Shown here piece after piece: positions 9,139 to 18,076 of a stretch of 64,000 bases of DNA. Each line of letters starts with the position of its first letter. Positions within the stretch are counted from its first letter, which is position 1. The stretch comes from Planctomycetota bacterium. Lineage in GTDB: Bacteria > Planctomycetota > Planctomycetia > Pirellulales > Pirellulaceae. Both the position numbers and the translations under genes were made by a program. The stretch lies in assembly GCA_963204915.1 (NCBI GenBank), contig CAUJHS010000084.1:31055-95054 (forward strand), written 5' to 3'. Below the pieces are notes generated by a model. The model searched no databases and was not told the origin of the DNA. It saw nothing but the letters and a program-made list of their open reading frames with translations.

Positions 9139-10059
9139 ATGAGAGCTGCTGCGCGCAAACATCGCGGTTTTACGCTCGTGGAGCTTTTGGTGGTCATTGC
9201 GATCATCGGAGTTTTGGTGGCGTTGTTGCTGCCCGCCGTTCAATCCGCAAGAGAAGCGGCGCGGCGCATGCAATGTACGAATCACCTCAAGCAGCTTGGC
9301 CTGGCCATGCACAATTATCACGACACGTTCAAGACGTTCCCCTACGGCTACGCCGAGAACGCCATGGTCACGCGCAAGCGTGATTGCTGGATGCAGCGAG
9401 TGCTTCCCTTCATGGAACAGCAAGCGATGCTCGACCAGTACGAATCGCAAAATCCAATCTGGATTATGGACACGCTTCCCGTGGTGAAAGACTTCCAGGT
9501 CGAAACGTTCCTTTGCCCGTCGGACGGCGCTCGGCCGGCCTTTGGCGATAGTGGCGGCCCGCGCGCAAACGGCAACGGATTTCAAGGCAATTACGTCGTC
9601 AACACGGGCGATACGGTCATGTTCGCCACGGCGGCGTTGCGAGGCTTGTTCTATTACGACTCGAAAACGAACTTCGCATCGATCGTCGATGGAACGTCGA
9701 ATACGCTTCTCGTCAGCGAAGCCATTCGTCGCGGCAGTCAGGTGACGGGCTGGGGCGGCGCCGGCAGTTATTGGGGCGGCGCACGTTGGGGCGGGTACGG
9801 CTTTACCACGTTTGAACCGCCCAACGCCTTGGCGCCCGATCAAGTTTACCAATGCAAGCTCACCGGCATGAAGGCCGCGCCGTGTATCAGCATTCAGGCC
9901 ACCGATGATGCGCGCAATTACGCCCGGAGTTATCACCCTGGCGGTGTGAACGCCGCGTTGGCCGACGGTTCGGTGCGGTTCATCAACAATGGGATCCACC
10001 TGCCAACGTACCGCGCGTTGGGCACTCGGCAGGAAGGCGAAATTGTCGCGAATTTCTGA
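9139..10059 (+). CDS. DUF1559 domain protein with type IV pilin-like N-terminal methylation signal
   Basis: A 306-residue protein of the large planctomycete DUF1559 family. The N-terminus carries a prepilin cleavage/methylation motif (RGFTLVELLVVIAIIGVLV) with the conserved Glu at +5, followed by LLPAVQSAREAARRMQC, the family's signature. The C-terminus has the H-x9-DG motif (YHPGGVNAALADGSVRF), which defines the C-terminal part of the family. The start is fixed by AGGAGG at 9126-9131, eight bases upstream. These proteins are thought to be processed by prepilin peptidase and to form surface or pseudopilus structures; their actual role is unknown. A small lipoprotein typical of DUF1559 neighbourhoods follows. 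Confidence 0.92.
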   Translation: MRAAARKHRGFTLVELLVVIAIIGVLVALLLPAVQSAREAARRMQCTNHLKQLGLAMHNYHDTFKTFPYGYAENAMVTRKRDCWMQRVLPFMEQQAMLDQYESQNPIWIMDTLPVVKDFQVETFLCPSDGARPAFGDSGGPRANGNGFQGNYVVNTGDTVMFATAALRGLFYYDSKTNFASIVDGTSNTLLVSEAIRRGSQVTGWGGAGSYWGGARWGGYGFTTFEPPNALAPDQVYQCKLTGMKAAPCISIQATDDARNYARSYHPGGVNAALADGSVRFINNGIHLPTYRALGTRQEGEIVANF

Positions 10060-10208
10060 AACCGCCCGGCACAGCAAATTCTTCCGCCCATTACGCAAGG
10101 CGTCATGGGCGCCACGATGTCCTTCACAACAACTTTCCCCTTGTTCCACCTCGTCTTGCTAACCCAAGGTCGCAAGATTTTTTAACGATGTCACGACCTG
10201 ACCCTTTA

Positions 10209-10634
10209 ATGAATACCGTCATGAACGTTCGATATGGTTTGTTTGCTTTTTCCATCCTGGCGCTTATCGCGCCGACAGGCTGCGGCTCTCGCGATCCCGC
10301 CACGGCCGAGATTTCCGGCGTCGTGACGATCGACGGCGCCCCCGTGCTCGATGGCGATATTCTGTTCCGCGCGGCGGACGGCGCCAGCGGATCCCATGCG
10401 GGCAAAATCGTTGACGGAAAGTTCTCCCTGGAGTCATCGCCCGGCGCCAAGCTCGTTGAAATTCGCGCCAGTCGCGAAGTGCCCGGCAAGATCGATGAGT
10501 CGAACCCCGGTGAACCTGTTCCTCTGCGCGAACAATTCATTCCCACCCAGTACAACTCGCAAACGACTTTGACCGCCCATGTCCAAGCGGCGGACGACAA
10601 CACGTTGAACTTTGACTTGAAGAGTAGTTCCTGA
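10209..10634 (+). CDS. Small carboxypeptidase-regulatory-like lipoprotein
   Basis: A protein of about 141 residues with a lipoprotein signal (hydrophobic run ending APTGCGS). The mature part begins with SGVVTIDGAPVLDGDILF, the beta-sandwich pattern of carboxypeptidase regulatory-like domains, and contains LREQFIPTQYNSQTTL near the end. This type of protein is a regular neighbour of DUF1559 genes in planctomycetes, and here it follows one by 149 bases. The start is uncertain: ATGs at 10188, 10209 and 10221 are all in frame and none has a clear Shine-Dalgarno site; 10209 gives a normal signal peptide. Function is unknown; it is probably anchored in a membrane facing the periplasm. Confidence 0.75.
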   Translation: MNTVMNVRYGLFAFSILALIAPTGCGSRDPATAEISGVVTIDGAPVLDGDILFRAADGASGSHAGKIVDGKFSLESSPGAKLVEIRASREVPGKIDESNPGEPVPLREQFIPTQYNSQTTLTAHVQAADDNTLNFDLKSSS

Positions 10635-10698
10635 CCACACCACACGCAAAGTCGCGAGTTCGTTCCAGGCTCGAAAACCACAACCACGAGACCTATCG

Positions 10699-11172
10699 AT
10701 GAACTTCTACAACCCAACCGAAGGTCCAGACGAGCGCCGTTCGCCTGCAAACATTCCGCGCGTGTTCGGGCATCACGCGCCGGTGATTGACTCCCTCGCC
10801 CGGCGTCAACCGTTGGCGAGCGCCGCAAACCTGCCCGACCCCGCCCGTTTTGGCGTATTCATGGCGCTGTGGATGATCGTGGGTTTCGTAGCAGCGTACG
10901 ACTCGTACTTGACCATCAAATATTGCGAATCGTTGCATGTGCACGAGTTGAATCCCGTGGGACGGTGGCTCATGGGGCTGGAGTGGCACAAGCCGTCGCC
11001 CGATCCGGCAGGCACGGCGTTGTTCCTGGCCTGCAAGTTCGCTGGAACGGTCGTCGTGTTGGGGGTTTTGATTTTGCTCTATCGTTATCGGGAGCGACTG
11101 GGACTGACGGTGGCTGGATCTTTGGCCTTGTTTCAACTCGGTCTGGGAATGTTCCTCTTCTTCGGTCGTTGA
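10699..11172 (+). CDS. Small membrane protein of unknown function
   Basis: A 157-residue protein with a soluble N-terminus of about 50 residues and three hydrophobic segments (about 52-72, 108-128 and 136-155). The arrangement, with ELNPVGRWLM after the first segment, recalls small DUF5658-like membrane proteins, but I do not claim membership. It begins 64 bases after the small lipoprotein gene and may be co-transcribed with it. No catalytic motif is seen. Confidence 0.6.
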   Translation: MNFYNPTEGPDERRSPANIPRVFGHHAPVIDSLARRQPLASAANLPDPARFGVFMALWMIVGFVAAYDSYLTIKYCESLHVHELNPVGRWLMGLEWHKPSPDPAGTALFLACKFAGTVVVLGVLILLYRYRERLGLTVAGSLALFQLGLGMFLFFGR

Positions 11173-11294
11173 CTCCGGGAAAGAACTTACAGGCGACGTC
11201 AAGGAAATTGCGTCGTGCTTTCTCGTGCACGGCCCAATGAAATCGATACGGACTTGGAGCAGTTCGACGCAACATCACGGAACGGAGATGCATC

Positions 11295-12143
11295 ATGCGT
11301 ACAGGCTTTTTGATCGACATGGACGGCGTAATCTATCGGGGCAACCAGTTGATTCCCGGCGCTGACCTATTCATTCACGAACTGAAACGGCGGAAACTTC
11401 CCTTTCTGTTTCTAACTAACAACAGCCAGCGGACCCGCCGCGACGTAGCAACGAAACTTTGTCGCATGGGAATCGACGTCGAAGAGCGCCACGTTTTCAC
11501 GTGCGCCATGGCGACAGCCCGATTCCTGGCGAAACAGAAACCTCATGGCTCGGCCTACGTGCTGGGCGAAGGCGGATTGCTCAATGCCTTGCACACCAAC
11601 GGCTACTCCATCGTCGACCACTCGCCGGATTATGTCGTGGTGGGCGAAGGTCGGACCATTAACCTGGAAATGCTGGAAACCGCAGTACGGCTATTGCTCG
11701 ATGGCGCCAAGCTCATTGCGACCAACTTGGACCCGAACTGTCCCACATCGCACGGCATTCGTCCCGGCTGCGGCGCTACGGTCGCCTTTCTGGAAAAAGC
11801 GACCGGGGTGAAAGCGTTCAGCGTAGGAAAACCAAGCCCCGTCATGATGAGAACGGCGCGTAACGAACTGGGCCTGGCGACTTCCGAAACTGTGGTGATT
11901 GGCGACACCATGGAGACCGACATCATGGGCGGCGTGCAAATGGGTTATCGCACGGTGCTGGTTCTTTCCGGAGGCACGAAACAGGAAGATTTGACAACCT
12001 ACGCTTTCCGGCCGGACCTGGTGGTCGACTCGGTCGCCAGCTTGTGTAAAAAGACAGGAAAGATGGAGGAGTTTCTTCCTCCTCCTGACCTTGACCAAGA
12101 CACCGTCAACAATCTGGAAGAGTGGAAACTACGCACCGGCTGA
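11295..12143 (+). CDS. HAD-IIA family hydrolase (NagD-like phosphatase)
   Basis: A 282-residue cytoplasmic phosphatase of the haloacid dehalogenase superfamily, subclass IIA. Motif I is FLIDMDGVIYRG (nucleophile and acid/base Asp), motif II is FLTNNSQRT, motif III Lys lies in VGKPSPVMM, and motif IV is VIGDTMETDIMGG. The C2-type cap lies between motifs II and III (about residues 80-180). Relatives dephosphorylate nucleotide monophosphates, sugar phosphates or p-nitrophenyl phosphate; the substrate here is unknown. The ATG has GGAG about 9 bases upstream. The gene is followed after 131 bases by an unrelated exported protein. Confidence 0.88.
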   Translation: MRTGFLIDMDGVIYRGNQLIPGADLFIHELKRRKLPFLFLTNNSQRTRRDVATKLCRMGIDVEERHVFTCAMATARFLAKQKPHGSAYVLGEGGLLNALHTNGYSIVDHSPDYVVVGEGRTINLEMLETAVRLLLDGAKLIATNLDPNCPTSHGIRPGCGATVAFLEKATGVKAFSVGKPSPVMMRTARNELGLATSETVVIGDTMETDIMGGVQMGYRTVLVLSGGTKQEDLTTYAFRPDLVVDSVASLCKKTGKMEEFLPPPDLDQDTVNNLEEWKLRTG

Positions 12144-12274
12144 GTTCGCCGGAGCGCGCTGCCCGCGAGATCGAAACATCCAAAACCAACGCCGAGGGTC
12201 AATCGTCATATTCGATATCGGGGTTTTCCCGTCACCGGAGACCCTACGCCATTGAGGACGTGGAGACCTTCGCC

Positions 12275-12973
12275 ATGAAGCGATGCTGCTGGCTGTACTG
12301 TTTTCTTTTCCTGTTGGTGATGAACGCCGTCAGTACCGCGGCTGTATTTGTTAGAGACACCGGAGAATGGCCCAAGGATTGGCCGGCGGAGTTAGAGCCG
12401 CTGCGCGCCATGTCGCGCACGGTTGGCGTCGCCACGGGCATCCAACAAGATATTTACGAAATTCCACTGGCCGACCGCGCCACTTTCGACAAGATCTGGC
12501 CCGCCATACTCAAACTCCGTACACCGGAAAGCCCGATCACGCTGTCTCGGGTGAACGCTCCGCCTCCGCCTCACTGGGGGGAGCTACTCAACAACGCCCA
12601 AGCGGCGATTCGTATCTACGCGCCGACAGGTGGAATCGTCACTCTGGAAACCACCGATCCGCAACAGCAAGTCGATTACGCCAAGTTGCTCACAGAAGGC
12701 CGCGCCTTGAGAGCCGGGCCACCCTGGCCCGACGACCTTCCCGGAGCCCAAGGCGAACTCCCCGAATACGTTATCGCGATAAAAAACGACGAGGGTCATC
12801 TTGTGTGGGCTCCGGCCGACCCCTTCGCCAAAGATCAGCCACACCGCGGTTTCTTTCAACGCGCCCGAGTCGAAATCGAACTGGTGGTCGACGGTCAGAC
12901 GGTTGATTTGAATCAAATTCCCCTACCCGGCGATGCCAAGATCATCGATCACCGCTTTCCGAAGCTCCCCTAA
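12275..12973 (+). CDS. Exported protein of unknown function
   Basis: A 232-residue protein beginning with a clear signal peptide (MKRCCWLYCFLFLLVMNAV). The start at 12275 is chosen because the frame upstream would hide that signal. The mature part has no domain I recognise; it includes WPAELEPLRAMSRTVGVATG, an ETTDPQQQVDYAKLLTEGR stretch and a C-terminal IPLPGDAKIIDHRFP. Its sequence is consistent with a soluble mixed alpha/beta protein. Neighbours give no hint of function. Confidence 0.6.
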   Translation: MKRCCWLYCFLFLLVMNAVSTAAVFVRDTGEWPKDWPAELEPLRAMSRTVGVATGIQQDIYEIPLADRATFDKIWPAILKLRTPESPITLSRVNAPPPPHWGELLNNAQAAIRIYAPTGGIVTLETTDPQQQVDYAKLLTEGRALRAGPPWPDDLPGAQGELPEYVIAIKNDEGHLVWAPADPFAKDQPHRGFFQRARVEIELVVDGQTVDLNQIPLPGDAKIIDHRFPKLP

Positions 12974-13085
12974 AAGCCGTTGTATTACCGTCCGGCGAAG
13001 CGTGATTCCAGTGGAACGAATCGGAAGGTTCTGATACGTTGTTGGGATAGGCCGCACGTTCCCCCCTCCGTTTCGACCTGCCGTC

Positions 13086-15284
13086 ATGCGTTGCTTGTTC
13101 ACTTTTGGCGCCGTGTTGTGCTTCGCCGCCGTCGTTGGTGCGCCCGGACTTGCCGAGGAAAGCGCTCTAGCGCCAAGCGCGATTGAGTTCTTCGAGAAAA
13201 AGATTCGCCCCGTCTTGGTCGAGCGTTGCTACGAATGCCATTCGCAAGAGTCCAAAGAATTGAAAGGCGGCCTTTTGCTCGATACGCGCGAAGGCGTCCT
13301 GCACGGCGGCGATTCGGGCGCTGCCGTTACTCCGGGAGATCTTGAAAAGAGCTTGCTCATTTCGGCGATACGGTATGAAGACTTTGAAATGCCGCCCGAC
13401 GGCCGACTGCCGGACGAAGTGATTCGCGACTTCGAAGCGTGGATTCGCCAAGGGGCGCCCGATCCGCGTGAGGGTCCTTCGAGTGCTGACTCGCGGTCGA
13501 TCGACTTCGCGCAAGGGCGCCAATTCTGGGCTTTTCAACCCCCTCAGCGCCATGCTGCTCCGGCTATCCATAACGCGTCTTGGGCGCAGCAACCGCTCGA
13601 TGCGTTTATCCTCGCACGGTTGGAGTTGCAAGGGCTACAACCTTCGAGCCCCGCCGATCGACGCACGCTAATTCGGCGTGTGGCGTTCGATCTGGTTGGC
13701 TTGCCTCCGTCGCCTGCGGATGTCGAAGCGTTCGTGAATGACAAATCGCCCGCGGCGTATGCACAGCTTGTTGACCGGCTGCTTGCGTCGCCGCATTTTG
13801 GCGAACGATGGGCGAGGCCGTGGCTCGACATCGCGCGTTATGCGGAAGATCAAGCCCATATCGTCGGGGATGACAAATCGCTGTTTTACCCCAATGCTTA
13901 CCTTTATCGCGACTGGGTCATCGCGGCGCTCAACGAAGACATGCCCTACGACCGGTTCGTGCAGTTGCAACTGGCGGCAGACTTGATGAACGAATCGGAA
14001 CACCTGGCGGCCCTAGGGTTTATGGGGCTCGGGCCCAAGTATTACAGTCGCGGCAAGAAGGAAGTGATGGCCGAGGAGTGGGAGGACCGCGTCGACGTGG
14101 TCACGCGGGGGTTGCTCGGTCTAACCGTCGCCTGTGCGCGATGTCACGACCACAAGTTCGACCCCATCGCCACCGAAGACTACTACGCGCTCGCCGGTGT
14201 CTTTTCTTCCACAGAGATGTTTAATCGTCCGCTGGATGACCAGCGAGAAACCGAGAAGAACGGCCAGGCCAAGAAGCCGGAAGACGCCCTGCACATCGTG
14301 CGAGATGGTCAAGTGGCGGACTTGCACGTGTTCGTGCGCGGCAATGTTGAGAATGAGGGTCCCGTGGCGCCACGACGCTTTTTGCAAGTGCTGAGCGAGG
14401 GCGAACCGGAGGCATTTACCCAAGGCAGCGGACGTCTTGAACTCGCCCAAGCGATGGCGAATCCGGGCAACCCGTTGGCTGCCCGGGTGCTGGTGAACCG
14501 CGTATGGGGTCAAATGTTCGGCCAACCGCTGGTTGCCACACCCAGCAACTTTGGCGCGCTCGGCGAGCGACCGACGCATCCGGAACTGTTGGACGATTTG
14601 TCAGCCCGATTCATGGCGTCCGGGTGGTCGCTCAAGTCGCTCCTTCGCGAAATGGCGCTCTCGGCCACCTACCAGCAAGCATCCAGCCCTGCATTGTCCG
14701 TCGATGCCGACGATTCGTTTGCGACGGCGACAAATTTGCAAACATCAGGGAGTTCGTCCTCCCCCGATCCGTCCAACCTGTTGCTGGGGCGCATGAACCG
14801 CAAGCGTTTGGACGTTGAGCGTTGGCGCGACGCAATCCTAGCGGCGTCCAGCCGGCTCGAACTTACCGTTGGAGGCGATTCGATCGACCCGCAGAATCCG
14901 GATGAGACGCGGCGCACGCTCTACGCCCGCGTTAGCCGTTTAGACCTGAATGAGATGCTCTCGCTGTTCGATTTCCCCGATCCCAATGCCCATAGCGACG
15001 GTCGTAATCGAACCACAACGCCGCTGCAAAAGCTGTTTGTGCTCAATAGTCCTTTTTTGGTGCGTCAAGCCGAAGCGCTGGCGGAGCGCCTTCATCATGA
15101 GGCGCCCGAAAGTAACGACGCCCGCATCAATTTGGCGTATCGCCTCCTGTATAGTCGTCTACCCACGGAAGACGAGCGCCAACTCGGCCTGGACTATCTG
15201 GATACGGAGCCTGACTCGCTTGACCTGTGGCGTAACTACGCCCAGGTGCTGTTGGCGGCGAGTGAAATGTCGTTTGTCGATTAA
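13086..15284 (+). CDS. Planctomycete cytochrome C / DUF1549 / DUF1553 protein
   Basis: A 732-residue exported protein. A signal peptide (MRCLFTFGAVLCFAAVVGAP) is followed by a PSCyt1 domain with a heme-type motif CYECH (about residue 48) and the usual LKGGLLLDTREGVLHGGDSG and EMPPDGRLP segments. DUF1549 (PSCyt2) follows at about 150-360, with WAQQPLDAFILARLE, FDLVGLPPSPADVEAF and a second CARCHDHKFDPI. DUF1553 (PSD1) covers about 435-720, with RVLVNRVWGQMFG and GERPTHPELLDDL. It is followed 94 bases later by a DUF1501 protein, its usual partner. The pair is thought to sit in the periplasm; the reaction is unknown, though a role in polysaccharide use is often suspected from genomic context. 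Confidence 0.9.
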   Translation: MRCLFTFGAVLCFAAVVGAPGLAEESALAPSAIEFFEKKIRPVLVERCYECHSQESKELKGGLLLDTREGVLHGGDSGAAVTPGDLEKSLLISAIRYEDFEMPPDGRLPDEVIRDFEAWIRQGAPDPREGPSSADSRSIDFAQGRQFWAFQPPQRHAAPAIHNASWAQQPLDAFILARLELQGLQPSSPADRRTLIRRVAFDLVGLPPSPADVEAFVNDKSPAAYAQLVDRLLASPHFGERWARPWLDIARYAEDQAHIVGDDKSLFYPNAYLYRDWVIAALNEDMPYDRFVQLQLAADLMNESEHLAALGFMGLGPKYYSRGKKEVMAEEWEDRVDVVTRGLLGLTVACARCHDHKFDPIATEDYYALAGVFSSTEMFNRPLDDQRETEKNGQAKKPEDALHIVRDGQVADLHVFVRGNVENEGPVAPRRFLQVLSEGEPEAFTQGSGRLELAQAMANPGNPLAARVLVNRVWGQMFGQPLVATPSNFGALGERPTHPELLDDLSARFMASGWSLKSLLREMALSATYQQASSPALSVDADDSFATATNLQTSGSSSSPDPSNLLLGRMNRKRLDVERWRDAILAASSRLELTVGGDSIDPQNPDETRRTLYARVSRLDLNEMLSLFDFPDPNAHSDGRNRTTTPLQKLFVLNSPFLVRQAEALAERLHHEAPESNDARINLAYRLLYSRLPTEDERQLGLDYLDTEPDSLDLWRNYAQVLLAASEMSFVD

Positions 15285-15378
15285 CCCCGCATTCGTACAC
15301 CGCACCGTTTTGCGGCGGGCGATGCGTGCATCACGCCATTCGATCCCTTGACCGACTTCAACTTACTGTTTGTGCAGG

Positions 15379-16800
15379 ATGATGTTCATGAACGATCGCT
15401 TATTCACACGCCGTCGCATGTTACAGCAAGCCGGCGCGGGGTTTGGTGTGTTGGGCCTGGCGGGAGCTTTGCAGTCAGCAGGTCTGCTTGCGCCAGCGCA
15501 CGCGGCAACCTCGGGGGGCGTTCGCGCTCCGCACTTCGCACCAAAAGCGAAGCGCGTGATCTTCCTGTTCATGAATGGTGGTCCGTCGCATGTCGACACG
15601 TTCGACCCCAAACCGCAGCTGGAGAAAGTCGCAGGCCAGCAACCCGAAGGGCGGCGCAGCAAGGGGACGGGGTATATGCCTTCGCCCTTTCAGTTCGCTC
15701 CCCATGGCGAAAGCGGCGTGGTAATGAGCGAGTTATTCCCGCGCTTGTCGCGCTTTGCCGACGACTTGTGCGTCATTCGCTCGATGTACACGGACACCCC
15801 CAACCACGAACCGGGGTTGTTGTTGATGCACTCAGGCAACCAACAACCCACGCGGCCCTGTTTTGGCTCCTGGGTTTCCTACGGATTGGGAACCGAGAAC
15901 GAGAACCTCCCGGCGTTTGTCGCCTTGTGTCCTGGTTTGCCCGTGGTGGGACCGCAATTGTGGTCCAGCGCCTTTTTACCCGGCGAGCACCAGGCCACTT
16001 CGGTCGATACGAACGATTTGGAAATTGACAAGCTCATTGCGAACATTCGTCATCCTCGGCTGGAGCGCGAGGCGCAGCGAAAACAACTCGATCTGCTGCA
16101 AAAGCTGAACCGTCTGCACGCCTCGCGCCGCGAGAACGACGATCCTCTGGAAGCCCAAATTCGGGCCATGGAGTTGGCTTTCGCCATGCAGCAGGAGGCG
16201 AGCGAAGCTTTCGATGTGCGTCGAGAACCCGAGTCAACGCGCGAGTTATACGGCTCGACGGTGTATGGGCAAAGTTGTCTTCTGGCTCGGCGCTTGGTGG
16301 AGCGTGGCGTACGCTTCGTCCAGGTTTATTACATTGACAAGCGAGACAAGCAGCCCTGGGACTCTCACGCCAATAACAACAAACGCCATCGCGAGCTTTG
16401 CGCCGACAGCGACCGCGCTACCGCCGCACTCTTAGCGGATCTTAAACAGCGCGGCCTGTTGGAGGAAACGCTGGTCGTTTGGGGCGGCGAGTTCGGCCGC
16501 ACGCCTTACGCCCAGAACGAGAAAGACGAGAAAGATCAGTCGCGCGCGGGACGCGATCATCATCACACCGGGTTTTCGATGTTCCTCGCTGGCGGCGGAG
16601 TACGCGGCGGCTTGATGTACGGCGCCACCGATGAACTTGGCATGAACGCCATTGAAAACCGAGTCCACGTGCACGACTTGCACGCCACGTTGCTGCACCT
16701 TCTGGGCTTGGACCACACCCGGCTAACTTATCGTTATAGCGGACGCGACTTTCGACTGACCGACGTGCATGGCCGCATCGTGCGGGACATTATTGCTTAA
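15379..16800 (+). CDS. DUF1501 domain protein, Tat-exported
   Basis: A 473-residue member of the DUF1501 family, which is related to alkaline phosphatase/sulfatase-fold enzymes. The N-terminus has a twin-arginine-like signal (FTRRRMLQQAGAGFGVLG). Family segments are visible: IFLFMNGGPSHVDTFDPKP, FQFAPHGESGVVMSELFP, SMYTDTPNHEPG, WDSHANN and WGGEFGRTPYAQ. The GGPSHVDTFD and GRDHHHTGFSMFLAGGGV segments contain the probable metal ligands. It pairs with the upstream DUF1549/DUF1553 gene, as is usual in planctomycetes. The start is one of the ATGs at 15379, 15382 or 15388. The last four bases overlap the end of the convergent DUF1294 gene. Confidence 0.9.
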   Translation: MMFMNDRLFTRRRMLQQAGAGFGVLGLAGALQSAGLLAPAHAATSGGVRAPHFAPKAKRVIFLFMNGGPSHVDTFDPKPQLEKVAGQQPEGRRSKGTGYMPSPFQFAPHGESGVVMSELFPRLSRFADDLCVIRSMYTDTPNHEPGLLLMHSGNQQPTRPCFGSWVSYGLGTENENLPAFVALCPGLPVVGPQLWSSAFLPGEHQATSVDTNDLEIDKLIANIRHPRLEREAQRKQLDLLQKLNRLHASRRENDDPLEAQIRAMELAFAMQQEASEAFDVRREPESTRELYGSTVYGQSCLLARRLVERGVRFVQVYYIDKRDKQPWDSHANNNKRHRELCADSDRATAALLADLKQRGLLEETLVVWGGEFGRTPYAQNEKDEKDQSRAGRDHHHTGFSMFLAGGGVRGGLMYGATDELGMNAIENRVHVHDLHATLLHLLGLDHTRLTYRYSGRDFRLTDVHGRIVRDIIA

Positions 16801-17081
16801 GCCCCTAAGCGCCAACTGGCCAATGCCAGAAACGTCACATGCGCAGCGATGATCGCCCACAGCGTGAGTCGAAACGTGAGTTTTTTGGTCTTGTGGCGAA
16901 AAACCCGTTGGCCCACAAGCGCGCCAGGCCAACCGCCGACGAACGCCAAACCGTGGAGCGTACGTTCGGCGATGCGTCGATCGCCGGCCTGCGCGCGACG
17001 CTTATCCAAACCATAAGCGATGAAACACGCCATACTGGCGGGAAGCATCACCACCGCATAGATCATCAATAGCCAGATCAA
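16797..17081 (-). CDS. DUF1294 family membrane protein
   Basis: A 94-residue integral membrane protein. The conserved segments of DUF1294 are visible: FIAYGLDKRRAQAG, the RRIAERTLHGLAFVGGWPG loop and VFRHKTKKLTFR. Two clear hydrophobic segments lie at the N-terminus (about 3-22) and the C-terminus (about 72-90), with a third near 46-60. The function of the family is unknown. The gene is convergent with the DUF1501 gene and overlaps it by four bases at the stop codons. Confidence 0.85.
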   Translation of the reverse strand: MIWLLMIYAVVMLPASMACFIAYGLDKRRAQAGDRRIAERTLHGLAFVGGWPGALVGQRVFRHKTKKLTFRLTLWAIIAAHVTFLALASWRLGA

Positions 17082-17264
17082 GGCGAATTCAATTCCTCAA
17101 GTACAATTCCTACGGGCGTCACACAACTGGACCATTTCGCGTTGGTCAATCCGACCTATCACTTGCGATCTTGGCGAACACTCCGGCGTTCTTAAGCGCC
17201 GCTCACGGCGCCGCAGCCTCCGAATCAACGCGATTCACCTACCGGCGCGGTTCGGGGCTCTGTG

Positions 17265-17270
17265 TATAAT
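17265..17270 (+). promoter_or_regulatory. Consensus -10 element before the pantothenate kinase gene
   Basis: A perfect TATAAT lies 42 bases upstream of the start codon in otherwise GC-rich DNA. No good -35 element is found at the usual distance, so the promoter is tentative. Confidence 0.35.
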
Positions 17271-17311
17271 GCTCAGGGCGAATCGTTACAAGAGCGTTGC
17301 GAGGCACTTGC

Positions 17312-18076
17312 ATGGCGGCGTTGTGGGTGGCCGATGTCGGCAGCACCTTTCTTAAAGTCGGACGGTTTGATCTCGACGATCCACGCGAGCTCGCGCAGCC
17401 GTCGCGCGTCGTCACGGTACACTCGCTCGACGGAGAGTTGGACGAACTTACCCATGCAGACGGGGACCCGGCGCCCGTTTGGCGAGTCATTAGTGTGCGG
17501 CGTGCGGGCGAAGAACGTCTCGCACAATGGGTGCGTCGGCAGTTCCCGCAGGCCGATTATCACGTGCTTTGTCATCGCGATTTGCCATTGACCGTGAACG
17601 TCGACGCTCCGGAGCGCGTCGGAGTCGATCGGCTTGCTGCGGCCGTGGCCGCCAATGCGTTGCGCACCCCCGGCCGCGCCGCGGTTGTCGTTGATTCTGG
17701 CACGGCCATTACCGTTGATTTGGTGGATCGTGACGGCGTATTTCAAGGCGGCGCCATCCTGCCCGGGGTGCGACTCGCGTCGCGGTCGCTGCATCAGCAT
17801 ACCGATGTATTGCCCGAGGTTTCGCTACACCCCGGCGCGCCGCCGCCTCCGGCGTGCGGCCGTAACACGCAAGCGGCGTTAGAAAGCGGCCTGTTCTGGG
17901 GCGTGACCGGCGCCGTGAAAGAACTCGTCATCCAACTTGGCAAAGAAGTCGAGCCGCCGCCCCAAGTGTTCCTCTCGGGCGGAGACGGCAAACTCATCGC
18001 CAACGTGCTGGAAGGCGATGCACATTACATCCCGCACTTGGCCCTGTGCGGCGCCGCGCTGGCTGTCCGCAAGTAG
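17312..18076 (+). CDS. coaX: Type III pantothenate kinase
   Basis: A 254-residue ASKHA-fold kinase that phosphorylates pantothenate, the first step of coenzyme A synthesis. The N-terminal phosphate loop is VADVGSTFLKVG; the family consensus has Asn where Ser stands here. The middle has RVGVDRLAAAVAAN (pantothenate-binding region with Gly-Asp-Arg-like residues) and VVVDSGTAITVDLV with the second conserved Asp, followed by FQGGAILPG. The C-terminal FLSGGDGKLIANVL is the adenosine-binding region. Length agrees with the family. The start ATG at 17312 has GAGG about 8 bases upstream; a perfect TATAAT lies at 17265. The last 198 bases overlap antisense the end of the CAP/dockerin gene. Confidence 0.88.
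   Translation: MAALWVADVGSTFLKVGRFDLDDPRELAQPSRVVTVHSLDGELDELTHADGDPAPVWRVISVRRAGEERLAQWVRRQFPQADYHVLCHRDLPLTVNVDAPERVGVDRLAAAVAANALRTPGRAAVVVDSGTAITVDLVDRDGVFQGGAILPGVRLASRSLHQHTDVLPEVSLHPGAPPPPACGRNTQAALESGLFWGVTGAVKELVIQLGKEVEPPPQVFLSGGDGKLIANVLEGDAHYIPHLALCGAALAVRK

Noticed and set aside
17220..17311. Possible tRNA in a GC-rich intergenic stretch
   Set aside because: A GGTTCGGGG sequence resembles a T-arm, but no matching acceptor stem or anticodon arm can be formed.
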